A stretch of 64,000 bases of DNA from Croceibacterium xixiisoli (GCF_009827305.1 NZ_WTYJ01000001.1:496001-560000); one strand, 5' to 3'. Shown: positions 8,008-16,640, counted from the first letter of the stretch. Numbers and translations: made by a program. Notes: a model not told the origin generated them from the letters alone.

Positions 8008-9342
8008 ATGAGCAGCGACGCAGCCGACATCGCCCGCGAAGCCGCGCCCGCCGGTCACGGCCGGCTGCAATGGCGGATCCTGATCGGTTTCGTCCTGGGC
8101 CTCGCCTCCGGCCTGCTGGTCTACAGTTTCGCCCCCGGCGCGCCCTGGATCGAAACCCTGGTCAGCTATGTCACCGGGCCGATCGGGCAGATATTCCTGA
8201 GGCTGCTCTTCATGCTGGTGATCCCGCTGCTGTTCAGCGCGCTGGTGGTCGGCATCGCCGAAATGGGGGAAATCCGCACGCTCGGCAGCGTCGGGCTGCG
8301 CACGCTGATCTACACCATCATCGTCTCCTCCATCGCCGTGCTGGTCAGCCTGGCCTGCGTCAATCTGCTGCGCCCGGGGGACGGGGTCGATCCCGAAGCG
8401 GCGCGTGAATTGCTGGAACAGGGCGGCAAGACCGCCGCCGGCATCGTGCAGGCTTCGGCCGAAAGCGATGTCGGGGTGAATCAGGTCGTGGCCATCGTGC
8501 CCAACAATGTCATCGCGGCGATGAGCTCGAACGACATTCTGGCGGTGATGTTCTTCGCCTTGTTCTTCGGCATCGGCATGCTCTTGGTGCAGAGCCCGCG
8601 CACCGCACAGCTCAAGGATGTGATCGAAGGCGTCTTCGAAGTGGCGATGCGGCTGATCGGTGTCGTCATCCAGCTCGCGCCGATCGCGATCTTCTGCTTC
8701 ATGTTCAACCTCTCGGCGCAATTCGGCTGGGATCTGCTGTTCAAGCTGGCGGCGTTTGTGGGCGTCGTGCTGCTGGCGCTGGGCATCCAGATGTTCGGCG
8801 TGTTCCCCGCGGTCCTCGCCTTTGTCGCGAAGAAAAGCCCGATCGCCTTCTTCCGCGAAACGCGTGAAGCCAGCGTCATGGCCTTCTCCACCGCCAGTTC
8901 CAACGCCACCCTGCCCACCGCGCTGCGCATTGCCGAAGACCAGCTGAAGCTGCCCTCGCGCATATCGCGCTTCGTGCTGACCATCGGCGCCACCGCCAAT
9001 CAGAACGGCACCGCCATGTTCGAAGGGGTGACGGTGATCTTCCTCGCCCAGTTCTTCGGCGTGGATCTGTCGTTTCAGGATCAGCTGTTCGTCATGCTGG
9101 TTTGCATTCTGGCCGGCATCGGCACGGCCGGAGTGCCCGGCGGATCGCTGCCGGTAATCGCCCTGATCCTGGGGGGTGTGGGGGTCGATCCGCAGGGGAT
9201 CGGGCTCATCCTGGGCGTGGATCGCTTCCTCGACATGTGTCGCACCACGCTCAATGTGGTGGGCGATCTGGTCGCCGCGCAGGTTATTTCGTCAACGAGC
9301 GCTGCTTCGTTGCCTTCGGGGGATCCAGAACCTTCGCCTTGA
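8008..9342 (+). CDS. Dicarboxylate/amino acid:cation symporter (DAACS/SLC1 family)
   Basis: 444 aa inner-membrane secondary transporter of the SDF family. Signature elements: the serine-rich hairpin ASSNATLPTAL, the TM7 motif ANQNGTAMFEGV (NMDGT equivalent), the hairpin GTAGVPGGSLPVIAL, and the substrate/cation helix DRFLDMCRTTLNVVGDLVAA. The arginine and aspartates in TM8 suit a C4-dicarboxylate or acidic amino-acid substrate, but the exact ligand cannot be assigned. The ATG at 8008 follows AAAGGGAG; upstream in-frame starts add a non-conserved extension. The 3' end overlaps the convergent nth gene by 59 bases. Confidence 0.88.
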   Translation: MSSDAADIAREAAPAGHGRLQWRILIGFVLGLASGLLVYSFAPGAPWIETLVSYVTGPIGQIFLRLLFMLVIPLLFSALVVGIAEMGEIRTLGSVGLRTLIYTIIVSSIAVLVSLACVNLLRPGDGVDPEAARELLEQGGKTAAGIVQASAESDVGVNQVVAIVPNNVIAAMSSNDILAVMFFALFFGIGMLLVQSPRTAQLKDVIEGVFEVAMRLIGVVIQLAPIAIFCFMFNLSAQFGWDLLFKLAAFVGVVLLALGIQMFGVFPAVLAFVAKKSPIAFFRETREASVMAFSTASSNATLPTALRIAEDQLKLPSRISRFVLTIGATANQNGTAMFEGVTVIFLAQFFGVDLSFQDQLFVMLVCILAGIGTAGVPGGSLPVIALILGGVGVDPQGIGLILGVDRFLDMCRTTLNVVGDLVAAQVISSTSAASLPSGDPEPSP

Positions 9343-9955
9343 AGGCGCAGAGTTCCTCCACCCGGCAGCGCCAGCATTCCGGGGTGCGCGCCTTGCAGGT
9401 GTAACGGCCATGCAGGATCAGCCAGTGATGGGCATGCAGGCGGAAGGGCTGGGGCACCCGCTTTTCCAGCTTCGCCTCGACCTGATCCGGGTTCTTGCCG
9501 GGCGCCAGCCCGGTGCGATTGCCCACGCGGAAGATATGCGTATCCACGGCGAAGGTTTCCTGCCCGAACCAGCAGTTCAGCACGACATTGGCGGTCTTGC
9601 GGCCAACCCCGGGCAGCTTGACCAGATCGTCGCGATTGTCCGGCACCTCGCTGCCGAAATCATCGATCAGCATCTGCGACAGGGCGATGACGTTCTTCGC
9701 CTTGGAATTGAACAGGCCGATCGTCTTGACGTGATCCTTCAGCCCCTCTTCCCCCAGCGCGACCATCTGTTCGGGGGTGGTCACCTCCGCAAACAGCCGG
9801 CGGGTGGCCTTGTTCACCCCGACATCGGTCGCCTGCGCAGACAGGGCGACCGCCACCACCAGTTGGAAGGCATTGCCATATTCCAGCTCGGTTTCAGGAT
9901 GCGGATTGTCTTCGGCCAATATGCTGAAAAACTGAAAGATCTGATCCTTCTTCAA
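9284..9955 (-). CDS. nth: Endonuclease III (DNA glycosylase/AP lyase)
   Basis: 223 aa base-excision repair enzyme for oxidised pyrimidines. The helix-hairpin-helix LPGVGRKTANVVL carries the catalytic lysine, and VDTHIFRV carries the catalytic aspartate. The C-terminal iron-sulfur loop shows the C-X6-C-X2-C-X5-C spacing (CKARTPECWRCRVEELC). The Lys-rich tail runs into the convergent symporter gene. nth starts four bases inside the end of dapB (ATGA-type overlap), so the two are probably co-transcribed as dapB-nth. Confidence 0.96.
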   Translation of the reverse strand: MKKDQIFQFFSILAEDNPHPETELEYGNAFQLVVAVALSAQATDVGVNKATRRLFAEVTTPEQMVALGEEGLKDHVKTIGLFNSKAKNVIALSQMLIDDFGSEVPDNRDDLVKLPGVGRKTANVVLNCWFGQETFAVDTHIFRVGNRTGLAPGKNPDQVEAKLEKRVPQPFRLHAHHWLILHGRYTCKARTPECWRCRVEELCAFKAKVLDPPKATKQRSLTK

Positions 9956-10680
9956 AGGCCCAAAACCTGCTCCATCCGATAACGGCCGGCGTCCTGCCCG
10001 ATCATCCAGGTCGCGCCCTTGACCGCACCATGGGCAAAGATCATCCGGTCTTCGGCGCTGTGCGACAGGGTGACGCGTTCCTGCTCCCCGGCCAGGATCA
10101 CCGCATGTTCGCCCGCCACCGTGCCACCGCGCAGCGCGGCAAAGCCGATCGCGCCCGGCGCCCGCGCACCGGTATGGCCATCGCGACCGCTTTCCTTGTT
10201 GTCGGCCAGGGTGATGCCCCGGCCGGCGGCGGCGGCTTCACCCAGCAGCAGCGCGGTGCCCGATGGCGCATCCACCTTCATCCGGTGGTGCATCTCGACG
10301 ATCTCGATATCCCAGTCGGCATCCAGCCGGGCGGCCGCTTCGCGCACCAGATGCGCCAACAGGGTCACGCCCAGCGATGTATTGCCGGTCTGCAGCACCG
10401 GAATGGCGCGCGCGGCATTGTCGATCGCGACATGGTGTTCTTCGCCCAGGCCCGTGGTGCCGATCAGGATCGGCACGCCTGCGCCGATGGCGGCATGCAG
10501 ATTGCCGGTCAGCGCCAGCGGGGAACTGAAATCGACCAGCGCGTCGCTGCTGTCCGCCACGCTGGCGACATCGTCGCCCTTGTCCGCCGCGCCGCTGACT
10601 TCATGCCCTGCGGCGGTGATGGCACGCGTCAGCGCCTGCCCCATGCGGCCGGCGCCGCCAATGATCCCGATCCGTGCCAT
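9952..10680 (-). CDS. dapB: 4-hydroxy-tetrahydrodipicolinate reductase
   Basis: 242 aa NAD(P)H-dependent reductase of lysine/diaminopimelate synthesis. The Rossmann start MARIGIIGGAGRMGQALTRA and the catalytic block EIVEMHHRMKVDAPSGTA (two histidines, lysine, and the phosphate-binding SGT) are intact, as is the GTTGLGE loop. The start at 10680 fits the family; an upstream in-frame ATG at 10815 adds unconserved residues across the intergenic region. It is followed directly by nth. Confidence 0.95.
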   Translation of the reverse strand: MARIGIIGGAGRMGQALTRAITAAGHEVSGAADKGDDVASVADSSDALVDFSSPLALTGNLHAAIGAGVPILIGTTGLGEEHHVAIDNAARAIPVLQTGNTSLGVTLLAHLVREAAARLDADWDIEIVEMHHRMKVDAPSGTALLLGEAAAAGRGITLADNKESGRDGHTGARAPGAIGFAALRGGTVAGEHAVILAGEQERVTLSHSAEDRMIFAHGAVKGATWMIGQDAGRYRMEQVLGL

Positions 10681-10858
10681 GCGCACCCCCGTTTGCCGAA
10701 TTGTGTGATTGCTGCCGGGATAGACAGCACAATCGCTGCCGACAATGCATGTAAACGCGGAAAATGCGGCGCAGCTTGCCCTGCGCCACGCGATAATGCG
10801 AAGTAGCGGGCACATCCGCCTGGCTCGTCAGGCCGTCCATTCGTCCTGAGGAGCAGCC

Positions 10859-11563
10859 GTGTCGGGCCCGATTCGCAACATCGTCATCTTGTCCGGGGCC
10901 GGCATCAGTGCCGAAAGCGGCCTGCGCACCTTCCGCGCATCGGATGGATTGTGGGAAGATCACCATGTGGAAGACATCGCCACCCCGGAAGGGTTCCGGC
11001 GCGATCCTGCGCTGGTGCAGCGCTTCTATGATGATCGGCGCGCCCAGGTTCGCGCGGCGCAGCCCAATCCCGCCCATGTTGCACTCGCCCGGCTGGATCG
11101 GGAATGGTCCGGCAACCTGCTGATCGTCACCCAGAACATCGATGATCTGCATGAAAGGGCCGGTGCTGCCCGCGTGCTGCATATCCATGGCGAAGCGCTC
11201 TCCGCCTGGTGCACCGCCTGCGATGCCCGGCATCGCTGGAACGATCCCCTGTCCGATACACCGCCATGCCCGGCCTGCGGAACAACAGCGCTGCGCCCGG
11301 ACATCGTCTGGTTTGGGGAGATTCCCTATCGCATGGATGACATCATCGATGCGATCGACCGCGCCGATCTGTTCGTGTCGATCGGCACCTCGGGCGCGGT
11401 CTATCCGGCGGCGGGCTTCGTGCAGCAGGCCGGGGCAGCGGGCGTGCGCACGCTGGAACTCAATCTGGAACGCAGCCAAGGCTCGCAATGGTTCGACGAA
11501 TCGCGCCTCGGCCCGGCCAGCACGCTGGTGCCGCAATGGGTCGATGAAATGCTAGCTAGCTGA
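10859..11563 (+). CDS. cobB: NAD-dependent protein deacylase, sirtuin class III (CobB type)
   Basis: 234 aa sirtuin. NAD-binding SGAGISAESGLRTFR (12-26), TQNIDDLHERAG, catalytic His110 in LHIHGE, and zinc ligands Cys118, Cys121, Cys137 and Cys140 are all present. Tyr57 and Arg60 (FYDDRR) match the Y-x-x-R pair that in class III sirtuins such as CobB and SIRT5 binds acidic acyl groups, so desuccinylase/demalonylase activity is likely besides deacetylation. GTG start at 10859 follows GAGGAGCAGCC. The end overlaps the convergent ThiF-family gene by 12 bases. Confidence 0.92.
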   Translation: MSGPIRNIVILSGAGISAESGLRTFRASDGLWEDHHVEDIATPEGFRRDPALVQRFYDDRRAQVRAAQPNPAHVALARLDREWSGNLLIVTQNIDDLHERAGAARVLHIHGEALSAWCTACDARHRWNDPLSDTPPCPACGTTALRPDIVWFGEIPYRMDDIIDAIDRADLFVSIGTSGAVYPAAGFVQQAGAAGVRTLELNLERSQGSQWFDESRLGPASTLVPQWVDEMLAS

Positions 11564-12355
11564 TTCGCCGCAGGCCTTGCAGGCCGGATCGGCGGCAATG
11601 GCGAAGCTGCGCATGCTCGGCGCCAACCCATCCAGCAGATGCAGCTTCCCCCATTGCGCATCGCCCAGTCCGCCCGGCCGGCCACCGGTTTCGGCGAGCA
11701 GCAGACGGATCGCCTGCATCGCGGCAAAGCTGGCGGTCCAGCCGGCCATGGCGCCCAGCATGCCGTCGGCGGCGCAGGTGTCGCAATCATCGGCATCGAA
11801 GGCATCGCCGACATAGCAGCGATAACAGGCCTGGCCCGGCAGATGCCCGGCAAAGGCACCGACCTGCCCCTGGAACCGGCCCACGGCGGCGGACAGCAGC
11901 GGCGTGCCCAGCGCTACGCAGGCGTCGGACACCGCCAACCGGGTGGCGAAATTGTCGCAGCCATCCAGCACCAGATCGACCCCGCCCAGCAGCGTCGCGG
12001 CATTGTCGGGGGTCAGCCGCTGATCATGGGCGATAACCGTCAGCGCCGGGTCGAAGGCACGCACCCAATCGGCCGCGCGCGCGGCCTTGGACTGGCCGAT
12101 ATCGTCCGGGGTGAAGATCGTCTGGCGCTGCAGATTGGTTTCATCGACCACATCGCTGTCGATCAGCACCAGCGTGCCGATGCCGGCGGCCGCCAGATAT
12201 TGCAGCGCCGGTGATCCGATGCCGCCCACCCCCATCAGCGCCACGCGCGCCTGGGCCAGCACCGCCTGCCCCGCGCCGCCCAGTTCGGGCAGCACGATAT
12301 GGCGGGCGAAGCGATTCAGGCGATTGGCGGGGAGGGGGGAGAGGGGCGTGCTCAT
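11552..12355 (-). CDS. HesA/MoeB/ThiF family adenylyltransferase
   Basis: 267 aa E1-like enzyme that adenylates the C-terminal glycine of a ubiquitin-fold sulfur carrier (MoaD or ThiS class). Nucleotide loop ALMGVGGIGSPALQYLAAAG, DSDVVDETNLQRQ, the DLVLDGCDNFATR block, and two zinc CxxC pairs (CYRC and CKAC) are visible. It has no rhodanese domain, so it resembles the short MoeB/ThiF forms. Which carrier it serves cannot be told, because no moaD or thiS is nearby. The ATG at 12355 is preferred over the start at 12361. dnaA lies upstream on the same strand, separated by a structured repeat. Confidence 0.85.
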   Translation of the reverse strand: MSTPLSPLPANRLNRFARHIVLPELGGAGQAVLAQARVALMGVGGIGSPALQYLAAAGIGTLVLIDSDVVDETNLQRQTIFTPDDIGQSKAARAADWVRAFDPALTVIAHDQRLTPDNAATLLGGVDLVLDGCDNFATRLAVSDACVALGTPLLSAAVGRFQGQVGAFAGHLPGQACYRCYVGDAFDADDCDTCAADGMLGAMAGWTASFAAMQAIRLLLAETGGRPGGLGDAQWGKLHLLDGLAPSMRSFAIAADPACKACGESAS

Positions 12356-12366
12356 GCACACGCCCT

Positions 12367-12465
12367 AGAGCGATTTCCAGCCGGGTGGAATCACCTGCTG
12401 ACTCGGAAATCGCGGCAAACAAAAGAGATGGAGCGGCGATCCGATGCAATCGGAACGCCGCTCCA
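12367..12465 (-). repeat. Two-stem structured intergenic repeat, copy A
   Basis: About 99 bases between dnaA and the ThiF-family gene. Outer stem 1 pairs GCGATTTCC (12370-12378) with GGAAATCGC (12405-12413) and encloses a smaller GGTG/CACC hairpin. Stem 2 pairs GGAGCGGCG (12430-12438) with CGCCGCTCC (12456-12464), with inner TCCGAT/ATCGGA. Read on the minus strand, stem 2 is followed by ATCTCTTTTGTTTG, so it probably also terminates dnaA transcription. A diverged copy with the same 44-base stem-1 span lies at 25298-25399. Confidence 0.75.
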
Positions 12466-12509
12466 GCAGCAATTGCGGGCAGGGCAAAACCCCACCTGCC
12501 AATGCGTGA

Positions 12510-13979
12510 TCAGCTTTCCAGCTGGCGCAGCAGGCTGCGCACGTCGCCATCCATGTCGGAATCGCGCTTGCGCAGATCCTCGATCAGGCGAACGGCGTGG
12601 ATCACCGTGGAATGGTCGCGGCCGCCGAACTTGCGGCCGATTTCCGGATAGGATCGCGGCGTCAGCACCTTGGCCAGATACATCGCCACCTGGCGCGGGC
12701 GAACGACCGCACGGGCGCGGCGCTTGCTCGACATTTCGGAACGGTCGATGCGATAGAACTGGCACACGGTGCGCTGGATCTCGTCGATCGTGATACGCTT
12801 GCGATTGGCCGAAAGAATATCGGTCAGCTGGTCTTCGGCCAGCTGCAGCGTCACATCCTGCCCGGTCAGCTGGGCATAGGCGATCAGCTTGTTGAGGCCG
12901 CCCACCAGTTCGCGGACATTGCGGTTGATCGTGCGGGCCAGGAATTCGATCACATCCCCCGGCACCGCCAGCGGGGCAAAGCGGGTCAGCTTCGATTCGA
13001 GGATGGCGCGGCGCAGTTCGATATCGGCGGGTTGGATATCGGCCACCAAACCCATCGACAGGCGGCTCAGCAGGCGCGGTTCCACCCCGTCGAGCGCCTG
13101 GGGCGCACGGTCGGCGGCAAACACCAGCCGCTTGCCTTCGGCCAGCAGCGCATCGATCGTGTAGAGCAGTTCTTCCTGCGCGCTCGCCTTGCCGATGATG
13201 AACTGGATGTCATCGACCAGCAGCAGGTCGAACCCGCGCAGCCTCGCCTTGAACTCGATCATCTCATTGCTTTTCAGCGCCTGGACGAATTCGACCATGA
13301 AGCGTTCGGCCGAACAGTAGAAGATCCGCGTGCGCGGATGTTCCTGCAGATAGGCATGGGCGATCGCGTGCAGCAGATGCGTCTTGCCCTGGCCGGTCGC
13401 CGCCTTGAGATAGAGCGGGGAAAACTGCGGCTTTTCCGTCTTCGCCATGCGTTCGGCGGCATTCTTCGCCAGCACATTGGTGGTGCCCGAAACGAAGGAG
13501 GAAAAGGTCAGGCTCGGGTCGAGCCCGATCGAAGAGGTGAAGCCTTCGCTGCCGATCGATTCCAGTGGCTGCGGCGCGTCATTGGCGGCGCGATGGCCGA
13601 AGCCGTCTTCGCCGCGCAAATCCAGATCCGCCAGCTTGCGACGGCCGGGGTGAACGCCGATTCGCACCTGGCGCACTTCGGCGCGGGCGATCTTCCAGGC
13701 CAGCGACAGCCGGTCATGGAATCGCTCCTGCACCCAATTGGCGGAAAACTCGGTCGGCAGGAACAGGTCGAGCGTGCCGGTCTCGGCACAGAAGCTGCCC
13801 AGCTGGATCGGGCGAATCCACTGGTTGAACAGCTGCTGCCCCAGATCCTTGCGCAGGCCCAGGCTGATGTCGGACCAGTCGGCTGCCAGATTCGCGGCTT
13901 CCTGTTCGCGCAATTCGTCCATCATCACCTCGCTTGCGGCAGAGGCAAAACGGCCAGTCTGCGGTCCCTTACGAATCAT
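12510..13979 (-). CDS. dnaA: Chromosomal replication initiator protein DnaA
   Basis: 489 aa AAA+ initiator binding oriC. Domain I contains the QLFNQWIRPI helix. Domain II is short. The AAA+ core has Walker A (AATGQGKTHLLHA), Walker B (LLLVDDIQFI), sensor and arginine-finger region (EPRLLSRLSMGLVADIQ), and domain IV ends with the DNA-binding signature PRQVAMYLAK...GRDHSTVIHA. The first glycine of the usual Walker A pattern is alanine here. ATG 13979 has GAGGAA 9 bases upstream; a shorter start at 13925 is possible. rpsT and mutM lie upstream on the same strand. No convincing DnaA-box cluster was found beside it. Confidence 0.96.
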   Translation of the reverse strand: MIRKGPQTGRFASAASEVMMDELREQEAANLAADWSDISLGLRKDLGQQLFNQWIRPIQLGSFCAETGTLDLFLPTEFSANWVQERFHDRLSLAWKIARAEVRQVRIGVHPGRRKLADLDLRGEDGFGHRAANDAPQPLESIGSEGFTSSIGLDPSLTFSSFVSGTTNVLAKNAAERMAKTEKPQFSPLYLKAATGQGKTHLLHAIAHAYLQEHPRTRIFYCSAERFMVEFVQALKSNEMIEFKARLRGFDLLLVDDIQFIIGKASAQEELLYTIDALLAEGKRLVFAADRAPQALDGVEPRLLSRLSMGLVADIQPADIELRRAILESKLTRFAPLAVPGDVIEFLARTINRNVRELVGGLNKLIAYAQLTGQDVTLQLAEDQLTDILSANRKRITIDEIQRTVCQFYRIDRSEMSSKRRARAVVRPRQVAMYLAKVLTPRSYPEIGRKFGGRDHSTVIHAVRLIEDLRKRDSDMDGDVRSLLRQLES

Positions 13980-14422
13980 CGACGAATTTCCTCACTCACC
14001 CCAAAGGCGCTCCACGGATTTCAATGTCCGGAAGGGAGGCAAAACCTCCCCGTCACTGGCACCGCATAGGGCGTCAGATCATTCCGTTCAGATTCGTCTG
14101 TGTGGCGGCCGGGGGGCGATTGCCCCCGACCGGAGTCAGTTATCTCTGGCAGGCCGAAAGGGGCAAGAGCGGCAGGGTAAAAAAAATGAAATATAGCGGC
14201 TTGACTCAAGTTAAGCCCGCAGGACTGCATTCAAGTAATTGTATTGTAAGAATTAGTTATCTTACAGAATGGCGAATCACGGGAAATCCAATCGCTTCCG
14301 TGACATGCTTGTGGTCGCACTGCTGACACATATGTCAGAGGTGAAGCAGACGTAAAAAAAGCCAGCGGGAATCCCGCTGGCTCGTTCTAACTTCGTTCTG
14401 TCCGGGCGAACCCGGGACCGAA
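13980..14422. other. dnaA-rpsT intergenic region, no gene seen
   Basis: 443 bases without a coding region. It holds the dnaA leader (Shine-Dalgarno GAGGAA before 13979), an AT-rich stretch at about 14178-14280 that contrasts with the GC-rich surroundings and is a plausible dnaA promoter area, and the rpsT terminator at 14354-14381. Only TTATCTCTG and TTATCTTAC resemble a DnaA box, and neither matches TTATNCACA. I therefore do not call an origin here. Confidence 0.5.
14354..14381 (-). terminator. Rho-independent terminator of rpsT
   Basis: On the minus strand, GCCAGCGGGA pairs with TCCCGCTGGC and is followed by an uninterrupted run of seven T. It lies 42 bases after the rpsT stop and separates rpsT from the dnaA promoter region. 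Confidence 0.9.
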
Positions 14423-14683
14423 TCAGAGTGCTGCGACTCGCTTGCTGAGTCGGCTCATCTTGCGTGCCACGGTGTTCTTGTGGAGCACGCCACGGGCAAC
14501 GCCGCGGGCCATTTCCGGCTGGGCGCTCTTCAGCGCGGCAGCGGCTTCATCCTTGTTGCCTTCGGCGAGGGCCGTTTCGACCTTCTTCACGAAGCTGCGG
14601 ATACGGCTCAGGCGCGAACCGTTGATTTCTGCGCGCTTCTCGTTCCGACGGATGCGCTTGCGTGCTTGCGGCGTGTTGGCCAT
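14423..14683 (-). CDS. rpsT: 30S ribosomal protein S20
   Basis: 86 aa, Lys/Arg/Ala-rich three-helix S20, beginning [17 protein letters not shown] and containing the conserved [14 protein letters not shown] and [19 protein letters not shown] segments. It binds 16S rRNA in the small subunit. Its place between mutM and dnaA is common in alphaproteobacteria. A strong terminator follows. Confidence 0.97.
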   Translation of the reverse strand: MANTPQARKRIRRNEKRAEINGSRLSRIRSFVKKVETALAEGNKDEAAAALKSAQPEMARGVARGVLHKNTVARKMSRLSKRVAAL

Positions 14684-14807
14684 GTCTGTCCTCGTCTCGG
14701 GCCGTGGCAGCGGCCGCCTGTAAACTTTGCGTGATCGCGGGATTGGCGGTTACCCGCCGGAAAGCGCGCCCCTTAACGGTGGGGGGGCGAATCGTCAAGC
14801 AAATGGC

Positions 14808-15623
14808 TCACCTTTGGCACTTCGGGCAGAACCAGGTGCTGCGCCCGCCCTGCACGATCCGCGCGATCGTTCCGCCATCCCCGGTCAGGCAATTGTCCCC
14901 CTCGCGCCCATAGACGGCGAATCGTGTCGCGAAATAGCCCAACTCCCCATCGGGGCGGGCAAAGTCGCGCAGCGTCGATCCGCCATCGGCGATCGATTGT
15001 TCCAGCACATTGCGGATCGCCGGGATCAGCCGCCCAATCGCCGCGCGCGACACCGTGCCCCCGGCGCGCCGGGGATCGATCCGGGCGTGGTGCAGCGCTT
15101 CGCAGACATAGATATTGCCCAATCCCGCCACGATCCGCTGATCCAGCAGCAGCAGCTTGATCGCCTGCTTTCGCCCCGCCAGCTCATCGGTCAGATGCGC
15201 CACGGTCAGTCCGGGGCCCAGCGGTTCGGGGCCCATGGCGGCAAAGGCCGGCCATTGGTCCAGCGCCTCACTGTCGACCAGCGCGACATAGCCGAAGCGG
15301 CGCGGATCGTTCAGCGCCAGCCGGTGGCCGGCCGCCTCCATGACCAGATGGTCATGCTTGGCAATGGTTTCTGGATCGATTCGCCAGCGCCCGCTCATCC
15401 CCAGGTGGAAGATCATGGTCTGGCCGCGATCGGTGTGGATCAGGCCATATTTGGCCCGCCGCCCCAGCCCCGAAACGACGGCGCCGGTCAGCGCCTGCCC
15501 CAGCCCGTCGGGGAAGGGGAAGCGCAGATCCGCCCGGTTCAGCGTCACGCGGTCGATCCGCGCGCCATCCAGTATATGCGCCAGACCGCGCACGGTGGTT
15601 TCGACTTCGGGCAGTTCAGGCAT
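14808..15623 (-). CDS. mutM: Formamidopyrimidine-DNA glycosylase, zinc finger lacking one cysteine
   Basis: 271 aa bifunctional glycosylase/AP lyase removing 8-oxoguanine and formamidopyrimidines. The catalytic N-terminus PELPEVET (Pro2, Glu3), Lys58 in RRAKYG, the HLGMSGRW strand and the H2TH segment ending VAGLGNIYVCEAL are intact. The C-terminal zinc finger normally has four cysteines. Here only Cys245, Cys266 and Cys269 are present: the first knuckle reads DNCLTGDGGTI where a second cysteine is expected. Arg261 in QGGRSTWFC, the DNA-contacting finger tip, is kept. The frame is intact on both sides, so this looks like a substitution or codon loss and not a frameshift. Confidence 0.93.
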   Translation of the reverse strand: MPELPEVETTVRGLAHILDGARIDRVTLNRADLRFPFPDGLGQALTGAVVSGLGRRAKYGLIHTDRGQTMIFHLGMSGRWRIDPETIAKHDHLVMEAAGHRLALNDPRRFGYVALVDSEALDQWPAFAAMGPEPLGPGLTVAHLTDELAGRKQAIKLLLLDQRIVAGLGNIYVCEALHHARIDPRRAGGTVSRAAIGRLIPAIRNVLEQSIADGGSTLRDFARPDGELGYFATRFAVYGREGDNCLTGDGGTIARIVQGGRSTWFCPKCQR

Positions 15624-15695
15624 GGGATCGCCTGCCTAGCGTGCGTTGATGATAATGTCATCGCCAGCGCGCGCCCGCTGGGTTAGGGCCGCTGT

Positions 15696-16640
15696 GTGAC
15701 CCCGCAAAGCCGCCAGATCCGTGCCTTTCTCCTGCTCGGGATGGTGATGGTGCTGTGGGCCGGCAATTCCATCGTCGGCCGCGCGGTTCGTTTCGATGTC
15801 CCGCCGCTCACGCTCGCCTTCATCCGCTGGACCGGCGCCTCGCTGTTGCTGCTGCCCTTCGCCATCGGCCCGCTGCGCCGCGATTGGTCAGCCATACTGG
15901 CGGGCTGGAAACCGGTGCTGCTGCTCGGGGCGCTGGGCGTGGGCGCCTTCAACGCGCTGCTCTATTCCGGCCTGCGCGAAACCCCGGCCACCAATGCGCT
16001 GCTGCTGCAGGCGGCCACGCCCGCGCTGGTGGTCGCCTTCGATCGGATATTCTTCGGCGTGCGCAGTCCGCTGCTGCAGAATCTCGGCGTCGCCGCCTCG
16101 ATCCTGGGGGTCGCGATGATCGTCTTCCAGGGCAATCTTGCCCGCGCCGCCGCGCTCAATTTCGGCGGCGGGGATGTGCTGATCCTGGGCAGCGTGCTGG
16201 TCTGGTCGCTCTATATGGTGCTGCTGCGCTGGCGGCCCGATATCTCGCCGATCAGCTTCGTGGCCGCGACCTTCTTCATCGGCGTTCTCGCCATGGCGCC
16301 CTTCGCCGCGTGGGACTGGCTGTCGGGCAACCACATCCGCTGGAGCGTGAAGGTCGTGGGCGCCTTTGCCTATGTCGCGGTGCTGCCCTCCATCGTCTCT
16401 TATTTCATCTTCAATTCGGCGGCGCATGTGCTGGGGCCGGCGCGGGCGGGGCAGACCATCACGCTGATGCCGATCTTCGGGGCCTTCCTGTCGGCCGCGC
16501 TGCTGGGCGAAGATTTGCATGGCTATCACTTTGTCGGCATGGCGCTGATCCTGTCCGGTATCGGACTGTCGATCCTGGCCATGCGGCAGCAAACGCGCGC
16601 TGGCCCTGCTGTCGGGTCATCGCTAGAGGAGCGGGCATGA
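15696..16640 (+). CDS. DMT-superfamily (EamA) transporter
   Basis: 314 aa with about ten predicted transmembrane helices in two EamA repeats. The first repeat starts FLLLGMVMVLWAGNSIVGRA, with the typical WAGN/FxxxR pattern and a PPLTLAFIRW helix. The second repeat begins near LILGSVLVWSLYMVLLRWR and ends ALILSGIGLSILAM. Such proteins export metabolites such as amino acids; the substrate is unknown. GTG at 15696 is the first start in frame. The stop overlaps the ubiE ATG, so it is coupled to the ubiquinone genes. Confidence 0.82.
   Translation: MTPQSRQIRAFLLLGMVMVLWAGNSIVGRAVRFDVPPLTLAFIRWTGASLLLLPFAIGPLRRDWSAILAGWKPVLLLGALGVGAFNALLYSGLRETPATNALLLQAATPALVVAFDRIFFGVRSPLLQNLGVAASILGVAMIVFQGNLARAAALNFGGGDVLILGSVLVWSLYMVLLRWRPDISPISFVAATFFIGVLAMAPFAAWDWLSGNHIRWSVKVVGAFAYVAVLPSIVSYFIFNSAAHVLGPARAGQTITLMPIFGAFLSAALLGEDLHGYHFVGMALILSGIGLSILAMRQQTRAGPAVGSSLEERA

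Noticed and set aside
6640-8721. Long 693-aa open frame on the minus strand opposite GST, dapE and the symporter
   Set aside because: High GC leaves few stops in the complementary frame. The translation is rich in His/Gln/Asp/Arg with no domain, and the plus strand encodes well conserved proteins.
13980-14422. Origin of replication beside dnaA
   Set aside because: No TTATNCACA cluster; only AT-richness. In this class the origin is often not at dnaA.
15755-16636. N-terminal extension of UbiE to 537 aa
   Set aside because: The extension is out of frame with the real EamA transporter on the same strand and has Arg/Ala/Gly-rich composition; UbiE has a good ATG with ribosome-binding site at 16637.
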